A DNA stretch of 64,000 bases from Symsagittifera roscoffensis. Taxonomy: Eukaryota; Xenacoelomorpha; Acoela; Convolutidae. Positions 32,405 to 43,500 of the stretch are shown here, piece by piece. The notes under the pieces were generated by a model. It did no database searches. It had not been told where the DNA came from and saw only the letters and a program-made list of their open reading frames with translations. The stretch spans positions 11,361,088 to 11,425,087 of the forward strand of contig NC_087071.1 of the NCBI RefSeq assembly GCF_963678635.1. The letters are read 5' to 3'. A program made the position numbers and the translations under genes. Positions within the stretch are counted from its first letter, which is position 1, and every line of letters begins with the position of its first letter.

Positions 32405-32999
32405 AGCCTTCTTTCTTTCTACCTGCTTCTGCTAAGCGTCTTATCGTGTCTGATCGTCAAGATAAGAGGCTTCATTATTTATCTACTTTCCTCACGACTG
32501 TCTTTTGTCTGTTTAGTTTTTTTGTGTTTTTCTGGTCAAAATGGACAAGCTTGATGGTAGTGTGAGAATTGTTGAAACCATCATGGTTCATAAGCCCAAA
32601 TGCTGATTCGTTATTGCCAGAGACGCAAAACTTGCCGAGATAATTAACTGCAGGTTGCAATTTTCGCGACCTCAACGTCTTCTACAAGTTGACAACCACA
32701 GACTCTAGGAGAAACCGAGAGAACAGTGTAGTATTGCCTGGCTGGGGCCCACAAAACCTGATCAAACCTAGTAGCTGTCTGGTGAAAGTCTGGTGACTAG
32801 AAGATCATATGTGTGGAGGTCTTGTTTGCGTGAAAACACTTGCGGAACAGCATAAGCAACTAACGATACTGTTCGGAAAAATAGCGATGAAAGCGCAAAA
32901 AAACGGAAAGAGAACTAATGGCAGATTGTCATGGTGAGGAATTGAAGTGAATCTATTTACTGTCCTAAGATTCTACAGCATTTTTCGATCTATAGAGTT

Positions 33000-33980
33000 C
33001 ATAGTGAAACTAGAACAAAAAATGAGATGATCACAGCCATCAGTGTAGAAGTGTTTCCGGGAGTATTACAAACTGAACAGAAGCATATCGGAAAATGGAG
33101 AGAAGCAATAGAGGTGGAGACGAATATCAGGCAGAGTGAAACATATCGAAGAACGTCTGTAGCTAGATACCTAGTAGGCTCGATAATAGCTCCGATGTGA
33201 GCCGACAAGCAGTTCAATCGTAGCAAGGGATGTAAAAAGCTCAAGGACGATAGTAGACCAAGCTTTCTCAGTGCCAAAAAGGGTAGGAATTGCAAGATTG
33301 ACCCAGTTTTTTCACAAAACACTCAGTAAATTGTTTGGCGCAGTTCTAGGAAGAACCAATGACGAGTTAGAACCGATACTAGGAAAAAATTTCATGAGAA
33401 ATTTTAGTGGGAGCTTTAGCGATTTTGAAAGACACTAGCAGAAAATAACAAGGGATTAAATCAACGGATGACAATACAGTAGATAATAGTGATGAAATAT
33501 ACGGAGTGATGATGAAAGTAGAACCACTACTGGAAGCGTCGAGAAAACGAAATTGGAGTAGCCATGCCCTTGTTTGCTACAAACGTGCTAGTGTCCTGGG
33601 CGAAATAATCTGGTGTTGATATGGGACTCTGGAAAACTGCCCGCCATGGGTTTACAAGACTCATCAAAGCTCCACACAATAGTGATTTTTGGAGTTATTA
33701 TGGCGAATAGATGGCTGGAAGCTCATGATAAGGAGAACGGTCCACAGGAAGCACCGACTATAGACCTTTTTAATAAAATGTGCACAATCTTGAACTTTTG
33801 ATAGAAGTTAAGAATATGTGGGAAAGAAAACGTCTGATGCCATGGTTTAGTGCCAACATGTCTGCTTGGTTGTACAAGTATGCCAAGAAGCATTTGTCGA
33901 AGCACATCAGAGTGTATAGTTCGTATCTGTTGGACATAGTGTCAGAAGCATTCAAACGATTGCAGTATCTACCACAGTGA
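33000..33980 (+). pseudogene. Unidentified degenerate coding sequence
   Basis: GC-richer plus-strand sequence with protein-like pieces in several frames. These include EVFPGVLQTEQKHIGKWREA (about 33,030-33,090), the continuation to RYLVGSIIAPM with a stop at about 33,197, WKTARHGFTRLIKAPHNSDF near 33,630-33,690, and an open 66-codon end at 33,780-33,980 with MWERKRLMPWFSANMSAWLY. Stops separate them. I do not recognise the family and no catalytic motif stands out. It is likely a mobile-element or duplicated-gene relic. Confidence 0.35.
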
Positions 33981-34417
33981 AGAGAACATGAAAACGAATG
34001 ATTATGAAGGGGGAGAAAGAGAAGAAATATTGAAGGGAGATCTGGAACAAAATGTGAGGTTGTACTTGTTCTGATTTCAAAAAGAAACAGAAACATGAAT
34101 TATTTTATTGCGTTCACAAAATGTGACGCCGCCGCCACCACAAAAGAAATATGTTTTTATTCCCTTGCAAAAGGAAGGGAAATGATATTGGAATAATTCG
34201 TATAACGTTTTAAGCATTGAGAATTGAAACGACTATTCTTATTCAATGCGAATAATAACGATTCCTCTCGTAAAGTACGAGCATACAAAACTTTCTTCTG
34301 GTAAAATACGAATGTACCAATAGAGAATACGAAGTTGAGAAGTAACTTCTCATTTGATACAAAAAGTGGTACGATTTCCCATCTGAGTATAATTAGAAGC
34401 TCAAAACTACGGGAATT

Positions 34418-34505
34418 CATTCCCAACAATTTCTCTTCTAACAACACAACCTCCCTCTCTAATATCCCAACAATATCTCTTCTAACACCAACACCACTCT
34501 CTTCA
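34418..34505 (+). repeat. Two-unit imperfect tandem repeat, period about 50 bp
   Basis: Two copies of a unit with ccaacaatttctcttctaac and ccaacaatatctcttctaac, followed by CA- and CT-rich tails. A perfect short palindrome, gagaagtaacttctc, lies nearby at about 34,335-34,349. Confidence 0.55.
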
Positions 34506-34509
34506 ACCA

Positions 34510-36000
34510 GCCCAACTTTTCTCTAAAATAATGTACAATCTCAGAAAAAATATCTCTAATCTCACCGTAAAAATTATATGTTGAGTCAAAAGGCAACTTG
34601 CTGTAAATTCATACTAACTTCTTTTCTAATAAAATATTTCTCAGCGAAATTTAGGTTTACTTTCTAAGATAGAAAGTAGAAAGGACCCTTTATTCCTAGC
34701 AAGCGTTTTGTCCCGCGCACATAGTCTTGCTAGATCAAAATAACCTCCACAACAATTTCTGCAGAAATAGGGAAACTAAAGATCCTCTAGCTTGTGGCGA
34801 AAAAGTATAGAAGAGCAGAAGTGTTAGAGGACTTCCTCCAACAGCGTCAGAATGGCCATCGATATGTTGCAAGACACTGAAACTGAGAGGGCGGTTTCGA
34901 TATCACAGGAGGAAGAGATGGAGCAGTGACAATAAGCCGAACGACAAGATGCAAAAAAGAGAATTTTAGAAGAATTTAGAAGTTCTAGAACTTCTAAACG
35001 ACAAAAATTTCAAGAAAGAAATTAACAAAGGAGTAACAAAGAAGAAGCAATTGATACTCAGAATTTATTTATGTGAGAAAAACTCAAAAGAGAAACCAAG
35101 CAACTAAGCTGGAAATTGAAACTGGATGAAAGAGAAAGGTTTAGTTGTTTTGAGTCCAAAATTTGTTGCAATTATAAATTTGCCTTGTGATCTTAGTTAC
35201 TGTTTTTGAAGAAACTTACTATTTATCTATAAAATTTTGAGTGGAAAGTGAATTCAAATTTTTCCCACCTGCATGGTTGTTTTCAAACAAATGGGAAAAC
35301 TGTTCACTTTGAAAACTGGCGGTTCGAAAGACTTGGGTGATCTCTTGAAGAGGAAGATATTTCATTGTTCGTTCTAACCACCGAGTTTCTTAATTTAAAA
35401 AATCAGTACCAATAACAACTAAATTTCCGAGGGGGGGGGGGAGAAAAGAAGAATGATTTTAAATTGCTGGTTGGCAGGACTGTTCTGCGTCCCAACACTT
35501 TTTAAACCTTAATAGAACAATTTTTAAAATGAAGATATTGACACAAAAAGTCAGAAAAGATATTTAACGTAGATCATATCCTTTTGGTATAGATTAATGA
35601 AAAAGCGAGAAAGCTAGAGCAATGTAGTATGATGTCTTTTGTAGCACGTGGTGAGCCGATGTGATTCGACTAAAAAAAAATTTCATGCATTTTCTGAAGT
35701 CTGCTCGAGGACACCTTTTCTTTTTGACGGTTTACTCGAAGGTCAAAGAGGACATTGACCGAGATGTCCGGGGAGTAGGTAACAATCGACCAGAATGGCC
35801 TAAGACTCATTTCAGAAAGAAATGAGTTTTTTTTTCATTACAATTCAGAAGGAGGATTTCATGTTTTAATTATCGAATAGAACTACTTCGGAGGGTTTAA
35901 TGTGGAGTGCCGAGAGCCAAAATTGCAACACTTCTCAGTGTTGAAGAGAGAGCTTATTCGGTGAAGATCACGAATCCCAAATGCTGAAAACTGATTTAAA
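34510..36000. other. Non-coding stretch with a poly-G run
   Basis: No gene recognised. A run of 11 G lies at 35,431-35,441, uncommon in this AT-rich background. Between 34,850 and 35,150 the sequence is A/G-rich on the plus strand with only short frames. Confidence 0.4.
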
Positions 36001-36004
36001 ACAA

Positions 36005-36330
36005 ATTTAGCTTCCTGGTATTTCCTGAATTGAATTAAGTTCATTTTCAGGAAACAATAGTCATATGATAATAAATAGTAGCCCTGTTTTTGGGAGTGAC
36101 CTCGTGGTCTGGGGATACTAAGACCCGGTCATGGGCTCACTTTTTTTGCATACAACTAATTTTCTTTTGAGCGGTCTGGCCGAAAGCCTTAAAAAGGAAT
36201 GGCTTTGTCGATTCGATGAAAATGGACCATTCATTGGACTGGCTTTGTTTTGATTGAAAGCATGGGAAGCTCTGTTTAGAAGCTAGACAGTCGTTTTAGA
36301 ATCAAGCTTTTTTCCGTCGGTATATTTTTC
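36005..36330 (+). repeat. Dispersed repeat, copy 2 (possibly tRNA-derived SINE)
   Basis: Second copy of the element at 6,980-7,335, in the same orientation. It shares gagtgacctcgtggtctg, the ATGGACCA block and the CAGTCGTTTTAGAA block. It has an extra segment around 36,165-36,205 that is absent or different in copy 1. Confidence 0.6.
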
Positions 36331-36339
36331 CGGGCGAAC

Positions 36340-37473
36340 GTATATACTTCCGGGCATTTTTTGTATGCTTTTTTAAAATGATTTTAATTTGGGATGATGA
36401 CAGGCACATTACCGTTATACATTTAGCGGTTATTCAAAAACAACAGATATGATTTGAATATTTAAGACAATAAGATAAGTTGGGTTCAACTGTACAATTT
36501 GCTGGCAGAATATATACTTTTTTCGCCTTCATTTCAAATGGGTGTCACTTCTGCTTTTTGGTAAATTTATTGTTGGCTATCCAGTTGGTTTCATTATTGA
36601 ACAGTATCTAAGACAGTCTGATATGAGGCGGTCTAAATATTTTACTAGACTTCCAAAGCTGTCCTTTAAAGCCAGTTCAAACGCGTTTCGTAAAATATTA
36701 GGTACATTCAGCTGCCTTCCGAGAAAATCAAGTTGGTGAAAATTACTAACTAAGTCGGTGATTCGAAAGAAAAGATGTGAGATGTGTTTAAGTTAACATT
36801 TCGTGACCATCGGCTTTGTTGGAAAAATATTTTGTTTAACACATTTAACATCTAACCACTTGTGTCTTCTTGCCAATGAGAGTTCTTTATCATTGTATAT
36901 TTCTTCGCATGAGTCATCGAACACTAGCAGAAAGTTTTCAATTATTCTCAAATGATGAAATCAATCAAACTTTACAAACGCTTTTTGAAATTTGAGACCA
37001 ATTAATTTTTCCTGAATTGTAAGTTTTATATCTTTGTCAAAAATATCGCTCGGTCAAATCTGGGTTGAAAGATTTTTTCTATCAATAGTATGAAAATCAA
37101 CTCCAGGTTTTTTTTTCAGATTCCGAAGCTCCTGTGACTGCCATAAACTGCCTCTTGTCGAAGTATCAATAGTTTTATTCGTATCTTTAGATTAAGTAGC
37201 ACAAACTCAACCAAACAAGACAATTTGAAAACCAAACTGACGTTTATTTACAGCTTAGTTGTCTCCAAGAAAGTACATGGACACACCAAACAAACTTATT
37301 AAAATTATATTCATTTGAGACATACAAACCAACTCTAATCTAGACAGTACATTAAATTGAAAGATTTTTGTTCGGTGCTACCTTTTGTTTGGTACAAAAT
37401 ACAAAACCTGCAACTATATTCGCATCAGATTCATCAACTGCTTTTTCAGGATTTTTCAGATTTTTGATTTGGT

Positions 37474-37514
<41 letters not shown>

Positions 37515-39330
37515 TCTAGCTCCGACTTTTTATCTACAGCAGCTGTTTCTTGAGAAGATAGAAAAATAAAATGTTGATGTCATAAAAATGAAATGTTTTT
37601 CCCGCTGATGAACAAAAAAAAATCTCGCATCGAGTATAACCATTAACTTTTTTTCATTAACAACGTCACCCATTTCAACTACATAACTGGCTGTGGTATT
37701 TTCATTTTTTGCATCGAATACAAATTCTGAACTTCTTCACATAGGTCATCGCTGTTTTCCGTGATGACATCTGGGCACTAATACTAGCCTGGGAAGATTA
37801 ACTTCACGTTGGCTGGCCAATATTTTAAATCTACGTCTTCTATGTCACTCTCGGAGTCATACAAGCACTAAACCTTAAATTTGGAAACATGAGCGTCTCC
37901 AATTTTGCTTGTCTCTCGTTACTACTCTTTTTTCAGCTAATCCTAAAAGACCTTGCGTTGTTTCAGGGCGCAGTAGTTCCTAGAATTGTAATGATGTGAA
38001 TGTTTTTTGCAAAATGAAAGTTTTTGTGAAAAATAAATTTTCAATTCTCGGCCAGCCCAATTCATCAAAACTCTCAAATTTTTAATATAGGTTTTTGCAA
38101 AAAGTTCAGTCTTCTCTTTCCCTTTGGCGTTAATAATTCGCAAAATAGAAAATAGAGTAATCTGACTGTAGTTAATTCCGGGCAAATATTTTGTCAACCA
38201 GTGAAAGGCTTTTTGTTCAGGTTTTAGAAATTACTTGAAAAAAACTTAAAAACTTAGTTAAAAGCTTTATAGAGTCGCAATAGTCAGAAATTGTAATGAG
38301 TAAATCTTTAACTACAAAATAATTTTTAAATTAAAAGCCTTCCAAAATTTAGCACGGATGATCGTTCACTCAACGCTTTAAAAATGATGGAGTTCTTTTC
38401 TCATTATGTTGACAAATAAACAGGATGTTAAACCACTCAAATGGCAAGTCAGGCTGTTTTTACACTTCCAAGGCATGATTTAACACTAGGTGAGAACAAT
38501 TTTATAAACTTCGTGAACCACTCCTGCGGCGTCATCTAAAATTGCATGCAGTCGTAATTTTCTTAAAATGAAGAATCGTCTATGCCAATAAGACATCTAG
38601 ATGGATAAGTTCGAGTTCATAATTTGAATTATTCGTCTTTGAAAAAAAAACTAAACACTTGCAGCTAGAAAAGAGATTCGACAATCAGTATTTTCCGGAT
38701 AGGTCTTTGTTAGGAGTCAAATTTATTTTATCTAGTTTTTGTAAAGATGCCAGTCGAAGTAAAGTTAACCATGTAGATACCACTTGCTGATGTTTCCATC
38801 TCGACGATATATATTCAATAAAAAACCAGAAGATTTTGATGTTCTGAAAACTTGGTGAAACAAAGTCTGATTTTTTGCCCCACTCATTTTCCAATCAATG
38901 TATTGCCGAAGTAGAACGACAAAGAAATATATTATCATGAATAGCAATAGTCAAATCAGTCGCTTTATGACATTTCTGTTTTGCATAAAAACATCACGTT
39001 AATTGTAAAAGCTCATTCAAAGAAAAAAATCGACGCAAAATTGACCATGTTCTTTGATTGCAATTTCTTCCCAACTCCTAATTGAAATTTAAATGTCAAT
39101 TCTGATTATGTTTGTTTTTTGATCAGACACCAGTAGAAAAAACGTTGAACGATAAATTCTCACTTTTAATATCGTCAATGTGCCAAGTTCTCATGAAACT
39201 CAATTTGCCCAATTCGTTCTTCTAATTTTTGTTTTTGATTTTGAGTTGGTCGGTTTTTTCGACAACCCATGAGTATCGGCAACCCCTGAAACTAAATCTA
39301 ACTTTTTTTTAAAAAAAGTTCAGATTTTTT
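36340..39330. other. AT-rich non-coding stretch
   Basis: Only short ORFs without recognisable motifs. It contains the CT microsatellite at 37,478-37,507. Nothing else could be supported. Confidence 0.4.
37478..37507 (+). repeat. (CT)n microsatellite
   Basis: About 15 uninterrupted CT units, followed by an imperfect TTTCTCTTTCT tail. Confidence 0.95.
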
Positions 39331-39705
39331 TTATAAATGTAATTTAACGTTTTGTTTCAGTCTGAATTTTCCTGTTGAGCATTTAGAATCTGTGGAGTTG
39401 GTAGGAAGGATTTCGTGTGGTGTGAGGACACATTTGATTATGGCCCGGTCTAAGCTGGACATCAAACTCCTTCTGAAGCATCGGTTGTGAAGGATGTAAC
39501 GCTTGCGGGTTTGCTTGGCGGGACTGGTGAAAATTTGAAAATACAGAGCGAGTTGTGATGACTCGATGACGAAGTGAGGCGTGTACTTTCTTTCGATGGC
39601 GGGATTAGTGAACGCTGTGTCCAGCTGCTGGAGCTCTTTGAGCGCATGATTGCAGGTGTGATCAGATACATGCGCTCCAATTCTTCCTTTCCAACAACTT
39701 TGCAC
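39331..39705 (-). CDS. Possible coding segment, family unknown
   Basis: A stop-free minus-strand frame of 124 codons, clearly GC-richer than its surroundings, with many C or G third positions in this frame. It includes ALKELQQLDTAFTNPAIERK, a middle part ALYFQIFTSPAKQTRKRYIL, and a cysteine-containing end. The frame terminates at a TAA at 39,331. Splice sites are not obvious, and the start near 39,705 is GTG, so it may be an exon or a relic. It lies 0.8 kb downstream of the last recognised exon of the minus-strand gene, but the boundaries do not match that gene's phase-2 pattern, so I do not join them. Confidence 0.3.
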   Translation of the reverse strand: MQSCWKGRIGAHVSDHTCNHALKELQQLDTAFTNPAIERKYTPHFVIESSQLALYFQIFTSPAKQTRKRYILHNRCFRRSLMSSLDRAIIKCVLTPHEILPTNSTDSKCSTGKFRLKQNVKLHL

Positions 39706-40478
39706 ATATTATTTTTTCACCTTCTCTTCTTTCCGTGTCTTTATTACATTTCGATTACATCATTCCTTTTAGATTTGAGTTTTTTTTATTTAAAATTTTT
39801 TTAATTTGTGTTCATTTACGATGTTGCTAAGCTTTTTCATTTCTTACAAAAAATTTTTCTGTGGAACAATAAGCATCAAAAAAGTAGCTCCGTTGCACTG
39901 GTTCTTATTACATATTATTTTCTTGGAAAATAAGACCAGAGCTCAGTTTTAACTGCTTAAAAATCATAAAGTACAGACTAGGAAATAGTCACACATTAAG
40001 CGCGGCGGAAATTATACTTCAAATTATACAGCGAAACGAAACTTCAATACCTCCAAAATTCTGAGAGCAGTCGCAAGATACCACTCCTTAAAACCCTACA
40101 AAACATGAGTGGCCGAAAACGACGTAAGAATTTTTTTCACTTGAGGGGTTAAAATTGTGTAATGTTAGGCCACATCGACTTCGGTGGTGGAGGATGGTTA
40201 AAAATATGTAATTTTCTAGCCACTTTTACATACTCCTCGCTACAAAGGAAGCCGCGTTAACTCTGCGCCAAATGATAAAAATTGTCGATGTTGCATAAGT
40301 TCCATTTTGGATAAAGCAACCTTGGAACTCCAGATTTGTGTACGAAAAGTTTTTGACGGGGAAAAATGTCTAGCTTCCGATGATAAGACACTTCCTCTTG
40401 CAAGTGTAATCAACCAATTTTTAATTACTATTGGTACACACAAAATAGAAGACCGGTCTAGACATTTGTCGAAATCAC

Positions 40479-40577
40479 CTGATTTTTTTGAAATCTTTGG
40501 GTGCTTGTAGTAAAGCATCTCGAAACGTCTCAAGACATGTTTTCCCATCGTCCGCATTTTTGTTTGGTTGCTTAGAG
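40479..40577 (-). CDS. Small exon E (99 nt)
   Basis: The acceptor TATTTTAG is before 40,577 and the donor AAATCAG/GTGATT after 40,479. The segment reads SSKQPNKNADDGKTCLETFR, then DALLQAPKDFKKI. It links exons B and D: its first half is like D, its second half like B. Retained intron sequence would stop at once (TGA in the donor). Confidence 0.55.
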
Positions 40578-43500
40578 CTAAAATAAAAAACATCAAGTAA
40601 TTAAAACGAAGGTGGAACACGTAGCCTGAATCTCAGACTTTGGAACACAAACTTTAGTCTTATCCAGTTGCACTTGTCTCGCTCAAAAAAGCGTTTTTTT
40701 ACATCCTTTCAACAATCCTTTTTTAAATCTTTGCCTTTCTTTTTGCATCTTTTCTTAATTCGTACTGAAAACATTAAAAATCCCAGAAAACTTTTTCTCA
40801 TTTTTTGACAAGATCACGGAAATCAGAAATGAATCCATTGAATCTACAAGCACCAATTTTTTTATCACTGACGAGAAATACCTTGATATTTGGTCTAATT
40901 TTCAACCCCAATTTTTTTTATGAATTGCTTAAAGAGAGCAAAAGATATCTTAAAGTCTATTTTTCTTTTGATGTCTGACCTAAACTTTGTCGAATTGAAG
41001 TTTTTAATAACCGGCATGCCAAAAAATTTCATTAGCCGCAATATCCGTGATTTTATAGTGCAAATTAGCACTCTTAATAATTTGTGCTAATATGCATTAT
41101 TTGCTGCTTTTTGACCATTTCATATTTTTTGGTTTTTTATGAATTTATAAATGCCCTATAACTGACTAATTTACAACTGCCCTATCCCGTTTGATTTATG
41201 TCGTGTTTCTTTTGGAAACGGAAATTTTGATAACCTCATTCATCGTTGTTTACGAGCCAGTCGTTTCAGCGAAGAAAGATTTTTCAACGCTTAAATTCAT
41301 CATAACTATTACTTTGTTGCGCATTATAAGCTCATTGTCAACTGTGTTTTAAATTTTTATCAGAGGAACAAAATAATTACCACCACAAAGTTGAGTAAAG
41401 CGATAAAAAATCTGAAGACTCCATTTAAATCTTTCGGAAAAACGTCCGGCAGAATTTCATTTGAGTAGCTTTGCGACAGACTGCGTGCTCGTTCTGTAAA
41501 GTTTTACCTTTGCATCGGATATGGTTAGCTTTGCGTGGTTACCAGCTTAATTAGTGTGATCTTACCTCAAAACAACGCTTGCGATAGTCGCGTTAGAAAT
41601 GCGCTTATCAAGACTACAATTTTTAATTTTTCTGAAAAGTTTGAATAGTTTTATTGCATCAAAATGTACTTCTCCTGCGAGTTTGTAAATATTCAAGAGC
41701 TTGACTCAGATTGTCGATATTTTGTTCAATTTCACATTTTCCATTGTAATCCTTGCTTTTTCTTAACCCCCTGTTTTATGAGCAAAAGCATGAAAAAAAA
41801 ATTGAAGCTAGAACAAATCATTAGTTTAATTACCAAGCTTATGAAGTTTTTATTCAGAACAATTTCCGGCTCTTCGAATGTACTTCTTAATTTTTGGTAT
41901 CGTTTTTGGCATCGTTCCAAGACACTAAGTGCAATAAAAAATGGGCATTTTTCAAATAATCTTGAATTTTTTAGAATAATCTTGAATAAGCTATGAATTT
42001 TTTATCGACCAAGATCTTACCGCGCTTTAAATCTTTGGTCATAGTTTTCTAAGGGAACTCTAAGGGAAAATTTTTGTGTTCGCAAAAAGCTGATAGAATT
42101 CATAAGTCAACCCAAAATATCTGTAAACTTTAACTTAAGGAAAAAACTAACCTGCTACTTTGCGGATTTTCTTGAGGGTGGCGTACGGAACTGCTGTCAT
42201 GACAAACTTGCTCATCGCCCTCGATTTTGTTTGGTGTTACCGAACTAAATTGCAGAATATAACATGTTAATGGCAAGGTCGTCTTCTCAGAACAAGCAGC
42301 TTAAAAATCAGACTTATGAACAGTAATTTAAGTCAATGCTAATTGCAAATTATCTCACTCAGAGTTTTTTTAACAACCATAATGAGACTTCATAATGAGA
42401 ACTTCAAACTTAATGAAATTTCAGTTTATAATTATCTGCATGGGTATTGAAAACATTGAAAGCCGAGAAACATTTTTCTCTTGATTTACCAAAAGTTATG
42501 GAATTCACAATTGAATCCAATATATCAATAAAATTACTTGAATTGTAATCTAACTTCAATGACCAAACTTTTTAATGAAACATTTGAGTAAAAAATGATA
42601 TCCTAATCTCTGTTTTTCCTAGTGTTTGTTCAAAAAATGATCTTCATGTTTTTTCATATTGGTTTTTTGCAGTTCAATTCATCGATTACAACAAACTGTG
42701 TTTGATTAGAACCTTCAATCTCGTACTAATTTTTGTACAATTAATTAGTTTACTTGCCAAGCTTCGAAAGTATTTAATCAGGGCTATTTTTTTATTATAC
42801 TCATGTTCTCCTACATATTTATTTATTCGCACTCAAATTATTTTTGCTCAAAAAGAACAAAAAGATGCAACGTTTTGAAAACATTTTGCAAAAATCATGC
42901 TGTTTTTTTTCTGAAACTAACTTATACGTCTAGGATGAAATTTAAAAAAGCAACCTAATGCGCAAAACCATTCATTTTTTCAATATATGAATTCAACAAA
43001 AAATATCAATTTTCTGCCTGGTTAAAATGATTTCTCACATTCTTAAATGAGATGAATGTTTTGCGTGCTGGTTACCGCACTTTTTTCATGATTGTAGAAA
43101 TTATTAAAAACCTACGGAAAATTAACGGAGTCAAGGTCGGAGTGGTTAGACGTAAACCCAATAAACCTGAAACTTTTAATTCAGGGAAAAACTTGAGCAG
43201 CTCATGTGTAATTTTTTTAGAGGCTGGCTGAAGAAATGTTGTCAGGGCTTATGGAATTGTTATCATTACAAGTTTGGCTATCGACTTTCAAGAATATTTG
43301 CTTCTTCAGCGCTAAATTGCATAAGATATAGATGCTGAGATATGATCAAAGTAGCGGAGAAATTGTCCAGTCAGATCTTAGACATCATATTTATTTCTCA
43401 ATCGCAATTTTAATCGCTCAACAAAGAACGTTTACATTCTTCCAACCATAATGAAATTTCTAGTTATTTTTAGCTTGCATTTGAAAACATTAAAAACCGA

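Noticed and set aside
34150-34350. Possible LTR or promoter with palindrome
   Set aside because: No matching second copy found, and no gene starts nearby.
41664-41996. 110-codon plus-strand ORF
   Set aside because: Lies in an intron of the minus-strand gene, AT-rich, no motif.
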